DNA of 46,089 bases, from positions 1-46,089 of the IMG/VR virus record IMGVR_UViG_3300023184_002113. One strand, written 5' to 3'. A program made the translations under genes and the position numbers. The DNA comes from a virus. The first letter of the stretch is position 1. The number at the start of each line of letters is the position of its first letter. The notes beneath the pieces are model-generated. The model saw only the letters and a program-made list of their open reading frames with translations. It had not been told where the DNA came from and ran no database searches. Shown in pieces: positions 6,686 through 13,807 of the stretch.

Positions 6686-8365
6686 TTAAATACCTCGATA
6701 TTTGTTCACGTTCAACATCTGTGATCAGATCAACATCATACTCACCCGTGTCAATCTTCTCTATTAGATGTTGTATATATGCTTGATCGTAGGCAAAACT
6801 GTCAGTCTTGGTTTTGTCTACTTCTATCCATTTCTTTTCATTCCATTTAAACAGTTTACTGGGCAGATAATCTACACGTAGATACATGTCACCTTTGACT
6901 GGAGTTACAGGAAAACTAGTGCCAAAGCCTGCGTTCACTGGGGCGGCATCTACAGCACCGATACTGAAATCCGGTATCACCATTTGGTTTTCGTGTATGA
7001 CCACGGCTCTGGGTGTTGGGTTTATGGGTTCTTCATCTGTGGCAGGTGCCTGGCGGCCACGTATAGGTGGAGGGTCAGAGTGAGGAAGTTCAGCTGGGGG
7101 TTCTGGTTCTGTAGGAGGCGGAGCAACTTCAACGATTCTATCAACAAATACTTCTTTAATAACTTCGACTGGGCGGTCAACAAATACCTCTTTGATGACT
7201 TCAACAGGTTTTTCTACTATGACTTCTTTGACGACTTCAACTGGCCTGTCAATAAAAACCTCTTTAACAACTTCAACAGGTCTATCAACAAATACTTCTT
7301 TGATTATTTCTTTAGGAGGTTGCTGAAGGAGTTCACTAACTTTTTTTTTAGAGTTTCAGCTGTGGCTTTAACTGCCTCTAGTTCGCGTGTGAGTGTGGTA
7401 TTTTTTGTTTGTTCTTCTGCGATCTGTTGATCAGCTAGTTCTTGTATTTTATCTAACTGTGTATCAGTCAACGGACCATCATCTGGTTCATACCTAGGTT
7501 CAGGTCTTGGATCAAATTCTTCTGAAACCGGGGGTAGATCATTCCATTCAGGCCATGCTTCGCTATCTGGTTGCCAAACTTGGCTCCACCCTTGTTTCTT
7601 TTTCTTATCTTCACGTGCCCATTCAAATGTTTGATCTGCGGCAAGTATTAATACCAATGCTAGGGGATCAAATACTAGAACGATTAATATGATAACCCAA
7701 CGCACTGCTTTTTCTAATATGTTAGCATCTGGATTGTCACCGTAGATAAGTGCGGCGATATATTTGATAGGTCCGACTTCTGCTTCTACTTTACGTGCTT
7801 GGCTAGCTATAGGTGCACGTTGTTCTTGTAGTGCTGAAATCTTTTTCTGTGCGGAGGAAATTTCGTTTTGGAGATTGGTTCTCTCTTTGGCTTGTGTTCT
7901 ACGGATTTGGACTGCACGTTCTGCTCCTCGATCATCTGTGGTACGACTTAGTTTCTCATCAACCTGTGCGTCCATCTGCTTTAGAGCTCGACGGGCCGCT
8001 TCGATATTGTCACGCTCGGTCTTGATCTTGTCATCAAATATCTGAACTTGACTGCTGATATCGCCTGCTGGTACTGCTTGATCTAGATGTGCTTTTGATA
8101 GGAATCCAAAGATACCCATGCTGGTAATCAACATAAGGATACCAATAGCTGGAACTAGATATAGTTTGAACTGGACTGCGACTCGATCCCAATACTTGTG
8201 TAGCCAAACTGTGGTGATAACTTTACCAAGTTCTAGCACACTGCCCATGATAACTATGGGCCAGAATGCCGCGGCGAATATAGCAGTCAGGCCCGCGATA
8301 CTATAGAAAGCGGCTGTTAAGGATATTGTCAAGGCGACTGCCAGTAATAGGTAACCAAAAAGCAT
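6666..8365 (-). CDS. Virion-type membrane/coiled-coil protein, probably -1 frameshift fusion (342 + 224 aa)
   Basis: The zero-frame part (8365-7304, 353 aa) has two N-terminal membrane segments (about 4-24, 27-46), a third near 72-90, a long coiled coil (about 110-195) and a fourth segment (WVIILIVLVFDPLALVLIL). It ends 11 codons after a run of nine A then G. A second open frame in the -1 register starts exactly at that run and continues to 6666 with no start codon and ribosome site of its own. It holds five 12-residue repeats (type VKEVFVDRPVEV), a Pro-rich linker and a C-terminal domain with GDMYLRVDYLPSKLFKW. Slippage on A-AAA-AAG would yield 566 residues. A transcriptional slip, or a one-base homopolymer error, would give the same fusion. 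Confidence 0.75.
7125..7304 (-). repeat. Five 36-bp coding repeats (12-aa K-E-V-x-V-x-x-P-V-E-V units)
   Basis: Five successive 36-bp units encode (I/V)KEVFVDRPVEV-type dodecapeptides, diverged mostly at third positions, so the protein repeat is selected. They lie just downstream of the slippery run and are only translated if the frame shifts. Confidence 0.8.
7340..7349 (-). other. Candidate -1 frameshift site (A9-G)
   Basis: On the minus strand CTA-AAA-AAA-AAG-TTA contains A-AAA-AAG, the dnaX-type slippery heptamer. A one-base backward slip after the AAG at 7342-7340 continues with GTT-AGT-GAA into the long -1 frame. I see no convincing downstream hairpin or upstream Shine-Dalgarno stimulator, so RNA polymerase slippage on nine A is an equal candidate. 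Confidence 0.6.
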
Positions 8366-8433
8366 AGTAATATATTTAGTGAGTTATACTAGCTATAGTA
8401 GCAAGATATAATGAATAAAGCAAGAGATTTCGA

Positions 8434-9582
8434 TTAGATTGTAGTAACGCTGACGTAGGTATTAGCCGCTGTGCCATCGTAGCAGGTATATACCAACTGC
8501 ATGGTACTATTACTGATATCTGTTGAACCACCACCACTACCATTAAAGCTAGTCGCGGCTGTTGAGCTGTTATCACCTAATGCGACACCATAGTTGATGT
8601 CACGACTGGTAGCACCCAATCTGATGTGTAGTCTAACCACAGCACCTGCGGTATAGTTAGCCAACGTAACTGTGGCAGTGCCGCTAGGTACGTACCAAAG
8701 TATCATGCTGTCTGTGCTGAAATCCACAGTGGCGGCAGTACCACCTGATATAGATCTTACTCCACCATCATTGAATACCACGCGAGGAGCGGTTAAAGTT
8801 CGACCAGCGGATAAAGTTAAACCAGTGCTGTCAAAGGTTGCTGTATTTTGTATAACAGCAGTGCCGATAGCCGTGGTCCAAATGTTAATATTACTGCCTT
8901 GACTGGTGCCAGTCTGGTTTTCTGTGGCTGTCATAGCTATACGTGCTACGCCAGCTGTGGGGAATGTGCCTGCGCTGTTGTATGGATTAGCGCCATAGCG
9001 CACTATGTCATCACCAGCCGATACCGCTGTAGGACTGCCAGCTGTACCATTGACACGACGTCCAACAAATAAAGCATAGTTGTTGATACCATCATTGTAT
9101 AATCTACTGACAAGACTGGGCTGTCCAGTGACGTGTAACATAACACCGGTCAATATTGGTGCTACTATTTCTCCAGTAGGAGTTCCAATGATATCAACAG
9201 CACTGTCGAGACTATTTTGATTGGGGGTATAAAAATTTAGTGTTCCGTTGGGGGTGGTTTCTATGATAATGTTTGCTATGTTAGCGCCTTGATAAACTAC
9301 AAACTCACCTTGGACATTGATCGCTCCACCTACACCAGTGGTTGCTAACGTTATATTGGCATTGGCAGTTAAGGTGCTGATCGTGGTATTAGTGATAAGC
9401 AAGTTACCAATGTTGGCTGAGCCTACAGCTACATAAACAGGTAATCCTTTTGGAGTTTGCCCGTCGCTTATTCGTAGTTCACCTGTGGTAAGATTATAGA
9501 ATAGCCGTCCAACATCACCAACGTAGCTATTGAACTGTGTTTGTGTTATACCACTGCTGATTTTAGCGGCTTGATTGGCCAT
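8434..9582 (-). CDS. Tail-fibre/tropism-determinant-like structural protein
   Basis: The 382-residue product is rich in Thr, Ala, Gly and Asn with beta-repeat character. Its N-terminus has the motif RLFYNLTTGELRISDGQTPKG, the G-E-L-x-x-x-D-G signature of phage fibre N-terminal domains (major-tropism-determinant type), also seen in the proteins at 23338-23976 and 37320-39197. The C-terminal end has short strand pairs ending TYVSVTTI and may be a receptor-binding or trimerisation domain. Ribosome site AGGAG lies just upstream, and the gene follows 9587-9925 by 4 nt. Role inferred: adsorption or baseplate-attached fibre. Confidence 0.65.
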   Translation of the reverse strand: MANQAAKISSGITQTQFNSYVGDVGRLFYNLTTGELRISDGQTPKGLPVYVAVGSANIGNLLITNTTISTLTANANITLATTGVGGAINVQGEFVVYQGANIANIIIETTPNGTLNFYTPNQNSLDSAVDIIGTPTGEIVAPILTGVMLHVTGQPSLVSRLYNDGINNYALFVGRRVNGTAGSPTAVSAGDDIVRYGANPYNSAGTFPTAGVARIAMTATENQTGTSQGSNINIWTTAIGTAVIQNTATFDSTGLTLSAGRTLTAPRVVFNDGGVRSISGGTAATVDFSTDSMILWYVPSGTATVTLANYTAGAVVRLHIRLGATSRDINYGVALGDNSSTAATSFNGSGGGSTDISNSTMQLVYTCYDGTAANTYVSVTTI

Positions 9583-9586
9583 AGGA

Positions 9587-9925
9587 CTAATCTCCTATGT
9601 CGTTGTCTTCGGCTGTGGCGTCAATGACTGCGACAGGAACGCCAGCTGCACGTTTGATAAATGATAATTCGTCTTCTTCACCATCACAACAGCATGGACT
9701 AGCGCCGCATGTTGAACATGTTTCACCTTCAACTGATTTTTTTAATAATTCAAGTTTTTGTTGTAGTGGAGGAACCATCGCAATTGGATTAGTGCCATCT
9801 GTATTATCTACAGCTACAGGCTCAAGTTCAGCGTGCGGCACTGAATTAGTTGGGCGGGATTCTGCACCACCTTCTTGTTGATCGATGACGTCTGCTAATT
9901 TACGTAAGATTTCTGCTGTTTTCAT
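9587..9925 (-). CDS. Cys-rich small phage protein
   Basis: Function unknown. The 112-residue product starts MKTAEILRKLADVID, has an acidic linker, then MVPPLQQKLELLKK and a compact Cys cluster CSTCGASPCCC (five Cys in eleven residues) that could bind zinc or an Fe-S cluster, and a second acidic tail. The first six residues resemble the M-K-x-x-E start shared by virion genes at 26.5-33.6 kb. It sits between two structural genes with 1-4 nt spacing, so it is likely a late virion-associated protein. Confidence 0.6.
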   Translation of the reverse strand: MKTAEILRKLADVIDQQEGGAESRPTNSVPHAELEPVAVDNTDGTNPIAMVPPLQQKLELLKKSVEGETCSTCGASPCCCDGEEDELSFIKRAAGVPVAVIDATAEDNDIGD

Positions 9926-9926
9926 A

Positions 9927-10265
9927 TTAGTCTGCTGTTCTTGAGAAGTCTACACTGCCAATTTCTGTTACACTTACACCTGCTACACCGCTTGAACTTA
10001 TGAAAGCGATCTTTGGATTAGTCACGCTAGTCACGATGTTGCCTAATGCTGTCCAAGTGCTGGTATATGAGCCATCACCTACTATGATATCACGCACGGT
10101 GTTAGCAGGAAGTAGTGCGCAATTACCAGTAGCATAGGCTACAGGATTAGTACCAACAGCATAGAAGCAGGCCACGTTGCTGACCACCTTGACTTTGGTA
10201 CTGTTTAAGGCTGCGCTTTGAGTGCTGGTAGGTGATACTGAAATAACTAATTGTTGTGTTGCCAT
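9927..10265 (-). CDS. Small beta-rich putative virion protein
   Basis: The 112-residue product is Ser/Thr/Val-rich with predicted beta strands and no signal peptide. It contains ACFYAVGTNPVA followed by CALLPANTVRDI, which aligns by eye with VYWTVGENPVA and CALLMAGQTRDL in the upstream gene, so the two are diverged tandem paralogues. The leader of about 22 nt carries AAGGAA and follows a late-type GATAAATA. Likely a decoration, neck or fibre-associated protein; not identified further. Confidence 0.6.
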   Translation of the reverse strand: MATQQLVISVSPTSTQSAALNSTKVKVVSNVACFYAVGTNPVAYATGNCALLPANTVRDIIVGDGSYTSTWTALGNIVTSVTNPKIAFISSSGVAGVSVTEIGSVDFSRTAD

Positions 10266-10292
10266 TTGTTAAATTCCTTGGTATATTTAAGT

Positions 10293-10300
10293 TATTTATC
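10293..10300 (-). promoter_or_regulatory. T4-type late promoter (GATAAATA)
   Basis: Minus strand GATAAATA matches the T4 late consensus TATAAATA at 7 of 8. With the T4 geometry the start is near 10287, 22 nt before the gene at 10265. Confidence 0.55.
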
Positions 10301-10305
10301 TTAGT

Positions 10306-10581
10306 TTACAGAGAACAGCTAGAACTAGCACCGCCACTTTGTTCAGATACGGTAACATAACCTGGGCTATCAACTGCTAGAACTGCAACACGGCTGCATT
10401 TAACAGGCAAGCGTAGATCGCGTGTTTGCCCAGCCATCAATAGTGCGCAACGGTCTGTGGCCACAGGGTTTTCGCCCACGGTCCAATACACAGTGACTTC
10501 AGTGTGTATGCTTATGGGTCCTTTCTGTAGGACTGGTGTGGTTTGGCTAACGTCGTTAGCTGATATTGAGTAGCTGGCCAT
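10306..10581 (-). CDS. Small beta-rich putative virion protein, paralogue of the next gene
   Basis: The 91-residue product MASYSISANDV... carries the shared W-T-V-G-E-N-P-V-A and C-A-L-L-M-A-G-Q-T-R-D-L segments of the downstream paralogue and ends in a Ser/Cys-rich tail. The ATG at 10581 is chosen over an in-frame TTG 18 nt upstream, because the upstream codons coincide with a perfect late promoter TATAAATA (10594-10587). The predicted +1 is the A of the ATG, so the mRNA may be leaderless; no Shine-Dalgarno is present. Confidence 0.6.
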   Translation of the reverse strand: MASYSISANDVSQTTPVLQKGPISIHTEVTVYWTVGENPVATDRCALLMAGQTRDLRLPVKCSRVAVLAVDSPGYVTVSEQSGGASSSCSL

Positions 10582-10586
10582 ATAGA

Positions 10587-10594
10587 TATTTATA
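10587..10594 (-). promoter_or_regulatory. Perfect T4-type late promoter (TATAAATA)
   Basis: Exact match to the T4 late promoter on the minus strand, directly downstream of a terminator hairpin. T4 geometry (-13 to -6) puts +1 exactly at 10581, the first base of the gene. Confidence 0.65.
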
Positions 10595-10604
10595 GCCAAG
10601 AGAA

Positions 10605-10622
10605 AGGGCTCTTACGAGCCCT
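10605..10622 (-). terminator. Terminator-like hairpin ending the early small-gene transcript
   Basis: Perfect 7-bp stem AGGGCTC/GAGCCCT with a GTAA (GNRA) loop on the minus-strand RNA, followed by TTCTCTT. It lies 6 nt after the stop of the gene at 10628-10840 and just before a late promoter, so it probably insulates early from late transcription. Confidence 0.6.
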
Positions 10623-10627
10623 GGATA

Positions 10628-10840
10628 TTAGATACTTTTCAGCGTGTGCTCTGTGATCTTATGTGAGATCATATAGGGTATGCTGAGCCACGGCCATTCG
10701 AGTTCAAATGGGCAACCGTTCTTACCCCAGTTGTTTTTCTTAAGGAAGTGTCTGTAGGCTTTAAGATCCTCAGGATTCTTTGGATCAAAGACTCGCTTGG
10801 CTGGGAACCTACCACGCATCGAAAACAGCGTTGTCATCAT
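10628..10840 (-). CDS. Small early protein of unknown function (70 aa)
   Basis: Unrecognised 70-residue basic protein (MMTTLFSMRGRFPAKRVFDPKNPEDLKAY is split by the motif F-D-P-K-N-P-E-D-L). A strong AAGGAGC site precedes the first ATG, and the start overlaps the upstream gene's stop by 4 nt. It is the last gene of the transcript from the consensus promoter at 11067-11095 and ends at a hairpin terminator, so it is probably an early host-takeover protein; this is inferred only from context. Confidence 0.55.
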   Translation of the reverse strand: MMTTLFSMRGRFPAKRVFDPKNPEDLKAYRHFLKKNNWGKNGCPFELEWPWLSIPYMISHKITEHTLKSI

Positions 10841-11034
10841 TTTTGCTCCTTACGGTTTTCTAATTCAACTTCTGTTAACCACATATCAACCTCACCTGCT
10901 AGGTTATCCGGAATGTCGATGAGATCTTCAGTTTCACCATTGTCCCATTCTACCCGGATACTCCAACTTGAGATATACTTCTTAGGTTTCTCTACTTCAA
11001 GCAGTTTGTCTGCTGTTGGATCGTAAATAGTCAT
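10837..11034 (-). CDS. Small acidic early protein of unknown function (65 aa)
   Basis: The 65-residue product is acidic with a small beta-sheet look (YISSWSIRVEWDNGETEDLID) and no known motif. It is first behind the repeated early promoter (predicted +1 near 11060, 26-nt leader with CGGAG). It overlaps the following gene by 4 nt. Small size, strong promoter and ribosome site fit an early modulator of host functions, but nothing in the sequence names a target. Confidence 0.55.
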   Translation of the reverse strand: MTIYDPTADKLLEVEKPKKYISSWSIRVEWDNGETEDLIDIPDNLAGEVDMWLTEVELENRKEQK

Positions 11035-11066
11035 TTAATCTCCGTTTCTTTATTGTTCATACAAGT

Positions 11067-11095
11067 ATTATAGCATCAATTTACCAAAATGTCAA
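11067..11095 (-). promoter_or_regulatory. Consensus sigma70-type early promoter, repeat copy 3
   Basis: Minus strand TTGACA, 17-bp spacer, TATAAT, with the spacer TTTTGGTAAATTGATGC. It is nearly identical to the promoters at 11967-11995 and 12250-12278, showing duplication of the whole promoter. It directly follows the stop of the 47-residue gene. Confidence 0.85.
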
Positions 11096-11097
11096 TA

Positions 11098-11241
11098 CTA
11101 TTTGGCTGTGGCTAGTGGAGGACCAACCCGACGTTCGAGCTGTTGGACTTCACCACCTTTGGCTAAAAACTCTTTTAAAGCAATCTCAAAATCTGCGTTA
11201 TCCTTGGCCTGCTGTTGCTCTTTGGTTAGTTCTTCAGACAT
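11098..11241 (-). CDS. 47-aa small phage protein with K-G-G-x-V motif
   Basis: A short frame with a strong AAGGAGC site 5 nt before ATG at 11241 and TAG at 11098. The product is a charged helix (MSEELTKEQQQAKDN...) followed by FLAKGGEVQQLERRVGPPL. Short phage proteins with a F-L-x-K-G-G-x-V-x-x-L segment are familiar to me but of unknown function. The stop abuts the next consensus promoter. Supported by ribosome site, dense packing and codon usage like its neighbours. Confidence 0.6.
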   Translation of the reverse strand: MSEELTKEQQQAKDNADFEIALKEFLAKGGEVQQLERRVGPPLATAK

Positions 11242-11683
11242 TGTTGCTCCTTTAAGATTATTGTTAAAGCACTCTGGGTAAAATCAGGCCCCTTAGTTTA
11301 ACCTGCCAAAGTGCTTTAAAAATAATTTTGAGGCACACTCGGCTCCTAAGCCTTTGCTACCGAATACTCGGTCCGGAGTGTGCGTCAAAAAATAGTGCTA
11401 GGTTCTCGCGGAGTAAAGACTCAGTGCACCTAGCGAACGATCGTCTTGCGGCAATTTTATAGCTCTCTTTTAAAGTCATCAGCTAAAGGACGCGACGCCC
11501 TGGGGATGTTGACTTGTTTGGTGGGTGTCAACGTTTGGCTTGCGGTTGATTCAACGTTGCCTTCTGGGTATTTAATCCGGTAAACTAGTATGCTACCACT
11601 AGGGCCTGTGTCTTAGTCTGCATTTAGTTCTGACACAATTTACTGCATAATAACCGGCCTGGCCATAACCCGACCCATTGACC
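11242..11683. ncRNA. Hairpin-rich noncoding stretch (about 440 bp), candidate structured RNA or leader
   Basis: No frame here has both a start and a ribosome site. Three long stems follow one another: 11264-11273 with 11310-11319 (10 bp, perfect); 11333-11340 with 11376-11383 (8 bp) enclosing two 4-bp hairpins as a three-way junction; 11397-11403 with 11428-11434 (7 bp) followed on the minus strand by six T. Further stems are GTTGAC/GTCAAC around 11508-11531 and TGTGTC/GACACA around 11607-11636. No tRNA cloverleaf or T-loop signature is seen. It could be the long leader of the 47-residue gene, a processed phage RNA, or a replication-related structure. Confidence 0.4.
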
Positions 11684-11935
11684 TTATAAATTGAAGCCTA
11701 GTTCTCGTGCTTCTAACTTGATCGCTTCGTTAGCTTCTGCTGTTTTGAACGTATGGTTCAAAAGCTGATCGATAATATCTTCCTTAGGCAACGCTTCTTT
11801 AAGTGTTACAAGTTCGATATTACTATGACCATTTTTAGCCAATACCTTAGCACGGCTTTTATTGTTGGCATAACGAACTTTATACTTGCCATTATGTAAA
11901 CTAATACCTGCTACTTTAAATGTTTTTACTGTCAT
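11684..11935 (-). CDS. Small early phage protein of unknown function (83 aa)
   Basis: The 83-residue basic protein begins MTVKTFKVAGISLHNGKYKVRYAN and continues with KVLAKNGHSNIELVTL, a compact beta-sheet followed by a C-terminal helix. I know similar small proteins from T4-like aquatic phages, without assigned function. It lies behind the second copy of the repeated consensus promoter (predicted +1 near 11960) with AAGGAGC 7 nt before the ATG. Confidence 0.6.
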   Translation of the reverse strand: MTVKTFKVAGISLHNGKYKVRYANNKSRAKVLAKNGHSNIELVTLKEALPKEDIIDQLLNHTFKTAEANEAIKLEARELGFNL

Positions 11936-11966
11936 TTATTGCTCCTTTTTCTTATTGTATGTAAAC

Positions 11967-11995
11967 ATTATACAGCCATTTTACCAAAAAGTCAA
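11967..11995 (-). promoter_or_regulatory. Sigma70-type early promoter, repeat copy 2
   Basis: Minus strand TTGACT, 17-bp spacer, TATAAT. Spacer TTTTGGTAAAATGGCTG closely matches copies 1 and 3. The predicted 25-nt leader has a good ribosome site. Confidence 0.8.
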
Positions 11996-12026
11996 CCACT
12001 TTTTAGGCCTTGTAAGTCATTGATTC

Positions 12027-12215
12027 TTAATCCCAATAATTGCCCGCAGAAGCGTAGTAAGTGCGTGGTAACACGCTATCCATCCAAGCAAAAGGACCCA
12101 TATCTAGTGCATCCATGACGTTACGGTTCATCCATTGCATGGCATCTCCTGCTGTTAGAGCTTTAACTTTGAACTCTTTTTCGCCTACTTTGAAATAATA
12201 TGTCAGTTTTTTCAT
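12027..12215 (-). CDS. Small early phage protein of unknown function (62 aa)
   Basis: The ATG at 12215 has AGGAGC upstream; the longer reading would begin upstream of the leader without a ribosome site. The 62-residue product MKKLTYYFKVGEKEFKVKALTAGDAMQWMNR ends in an aromatic tail; the first half looks like a small ubiquitin-like or beta-grasp strand pair followed by a helix. No family is recognised. It is alone behind promoter copy 1 and is the first leftward early gene from the divergent region at 12.3 kb. Confidence 0.55.
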   Translation of the reverse strand: MKKLTYYFKVGEKEFKVKALTAGDAMQWMNRNVMDALDMGPFAWMDSVLPRTYYASAGNYWD

Positions 12216-12249
12216 GGTTTCTGCTCCTGTTTTGTTATTGTATGTAAAC

Positions 12250-12278
12250 ATTATAGCACCAATTTACCAAAATGTCAA
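12250..12278 (-). promoter_or_regulatory. Consensus sigma70-type early promoter, repeat copy 1
   Basis: Minus strand TTGACA, 17-bp spacer, TATAAT: a full consensus match. Predicted +1 near 12243. Diverges from the plus-strand methyltransferase promoter. Confidence 0.85.
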
Positions 12279-12298
12279 CCAAAAAAGGAGGTATTTTT

Positions 12299-12382
12299 GC
12301 ACTCTTAGAGTGCAGATTTGTGTGGAATAATTCGCTGTTTTTTCCACACAAACTTTCTTGTATCGAAAAAATGCCACACAAA
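12299..12382. promoter_or_regulatory. Divergent control region with inverted and direct CCACACAAA sites
   Basis: GCACTC-TTA-GAGTGC (12299-12313) is a 6-bp hairpin. TTTGTGTGGAA (12317-12327) pairs perfectly over 11 bp with TTCCACACAAA (12342-12352) across a 14-nt loop. CCACACAAA recurs at 12374-12382, just before the -35 of the plus promoter. Three copies of one 9-mer beside a promoter suggest a protein-binding operator. TTTTCCACA also approaches a DnaA box. Confidence 0.5.
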
Positions 12383-12388
12383 ATCCAT

Positions 12389-12417
12389 TTGCTTTTACGG
12401 CAGGTTGATAGTATAAT
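12389..12417 (+). promoter_or_regulatory. Sigma70-type promoter placing +1 on the methyltransferase start codon
   Basis: TTGCTT, 17-bp spacer, TATAAT. The start codon A at 12424 is 7 nt after the -10, so the transcript is predicted to be leaderless. No Shine-Dalgarno precedes the ATG. Confidence 0.6.
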
Positions 12418-12423
12418 ACTAGT

Positions 12424-13560
12424 ATGATTGAAAACTTACACAAAATCTGGGGAGTAGAGCAGTATGCTACTCTGGCACGCTTACAAGGTGAGACTACCTT
12501 TACCTGCTATGAGTCAGTGGCAGAACAATTGGCTGGATATACTAAAGAAAGATATCAAGGTAGTCCAGAGAAGGTTATAGAAGAAGTATTTGCGATCTAT
12601 CGTTCAATAAACGTAGTGCCTATCGACTACTATACTGAACAGGGCTTGATCACTGACATCAAAGTCTTGTATAACAGCATCAGCAATGAAGTCAAAGACT
12701 ATCGTATCGGACTAGGTAATAATCAAGGGCAGACTATCAATAGATTTTTATTCCCAAACATGATGACAGCTGAACCCAAAGGTCGTGGTAGTAATAGTCT
12801 GCGTGATCGCTTCTTAGATGATCGTAAACTGCATCGTGCTATCAAACTCTGCTTTGAATTTCGTGAAGGGCAGAATCTAGTAAGTCCAACTGCCATGCGT
12901 CGAGCCTTAGAACTAGTCACAGGTGAGAATGTGCAGAACTTCAAACCTATGCATGCTCGCACTATCGTAGAATATCTATGTCCTACGCTTTGGGGTAATG
13001 TCTATGACTATTCAGCTGGCTACGGTGGCAGACTATTAGGCATCACTACCAGCAAGATGAACTTTAACTATACTGGCATTGATCCTAATACTGAGACTGT
13101 AGGGCATTTGAAATACTTAAATAGTTTAATACACGAAGCTGTTGGTAATAGTGGACAGATCATACAGAATGTCAGTGAAGAATATGAACCAGAGGACGTC
13201 GACCTGGCGTTTTCAAGTCCACCTTATTTTAATCTAGAAAAGTATTGTGATGAACCCACGCAGTGTATGAATCGTTATACTAATATGGACGAATGGTTCG
13301 AGGGCTATGCGATGCCTACCATGCGGAATATCCACAAGGGATTAAATAGTGATGGTGTGTTTGCTACCAACATCGCCGACTATAAGAGCTATGGTAATAA
13401 AGAATACCTAGTAGTTGATCGTTGGATCAGCACTGCTGAGAGCCTAGGATTCAAGCACAAGCAGACTATCAAGATGATGTTAAATACTCGTCCAGGAGTA
13501 GGTAACGATAAAGTAGCGGGTCGTGAAAAGTTTGAAGGTGTTTATGTCTTCACAAAATAA
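12424..13560 (+). CDS. Putative DNA methyltransferase (SPPY-type)
   Basis: A 378-residue protein with methyltransferase motifs in the order I then IV. Motif I is around D195-Y-S-A-G-Y-G-G202 (SAM-binding loop), followed by TGIDPN (218-222) as the acidic ribose ligand. Motif IV is SSPPY (264-268), typical of N4-cytosine or N6-adenine enzymes that flip the base. The N-terminal 180 residues are helical and may hold target recognition. First gene of the plus-strand block. A role in protecting phage DNA or marking host/phage DNA is likely; the target site cannot be inferred. Confidence 0.8.
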   Translation: MIENLHKIWGVEQYATLARLQGETTFTCYESVAEQLAGYTKERYQGSPEKVIEEVFAIYRSINVVPIDYYTEQGLITDIKVLYNSISNEVKDYRIGLGNNQGQTINRFLFPNMMTAEPKGRGSNSLRDRFLDDRKLHRAIKLCFEFREGQNLVSPTAMRRALELVTGENVQNFKPMHARTIVEYLCPTLWGNVYDYSAGYGGRLLGITTSKMNFNYTGIDPNTETVGHLKYLNSLIHEAVGNSGQIIQNVSEEYEPEDVDLAFSSPPYFNLEKYCDEPTQCMNRYTNMDEWFEGYAMPTMRNIHKGLNSDGVFATNIADYKSYGNKEYLVVDRWISTAESLGFKHKQTIKMMLNTRPGVGNDKVAGREKFEGVYVFTK

Positions 13561-13807
13561 TAATAAACTATACTCAACTCCACAGGACCGAGTGAACACC
13601 GTATTAGGTGACGACGGAAACTGGTGGGATATGTTACGCCGGGCTGAGGTAGATTATCGTGCTACAGGTGGAGAGAAAGCCAACTTCCAGTTCTGGTTAA
13701 CTGAACATTATGGACTCAGGATCTATTATGACTATGATGGTATATTGCCTAATCACGATATAGTTGATGAAAAGAAATATTTACTTTTTAAGTTGAAATA
13801 CGCATGA
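13544..13807 (+). CDS. Small phage protein with C-terminal F-x-L-K-(Y/W) motif (87 aa)
   Basis: The ATG at 13544 has AAGGTG upstream, so it is preferred over an in-frame ATG 21 nt earlier; it overlaps the methyltransferase end. The 87-residue product includes NWWDMLRRAEVDY and ends DEKKYLLFKLKYA. This ending resembles those of three neighbouring small genes (13804-14007, 15025-15249, 15620-15847), suggesting a shared terminal segment. Function unknown. Confidence 0.55.
   Translation: MSSQNNNKLYSTPQDRVNTVLGDDGNWWDMLRRAEVDYRATGGEKANFQFWLTEHYGLRIYYDYDGILPNHDIVDEKKYLLFKLKYA

Noticed and set aside
7022-7204. Short minus-strand frame in the repeat region
   Set aside because: It is an alternative frame of the five 12-residue repeats, with no ribosome site; the -1 frame reading explains the region.
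7125-7304. CRISPR-like spacing of the 36-bp repeats
   Set aside because: The units are contiguous with no spacers and clearly encode protein repeats.
11242-11683. tRNA genes in the hairpin-rich gap
   Set aside because: Both strands were read for acceptor stems of 7 bp with a T-loop (GTTCRANNC) at proper spacing; none fits.
12285-12292. Perfect AAGGAGGT on the plus strand
   Set aside because: The only nearby start is a TTG followed by a stop after three codons, and no promoter reads it; probably chance or part of the control region.
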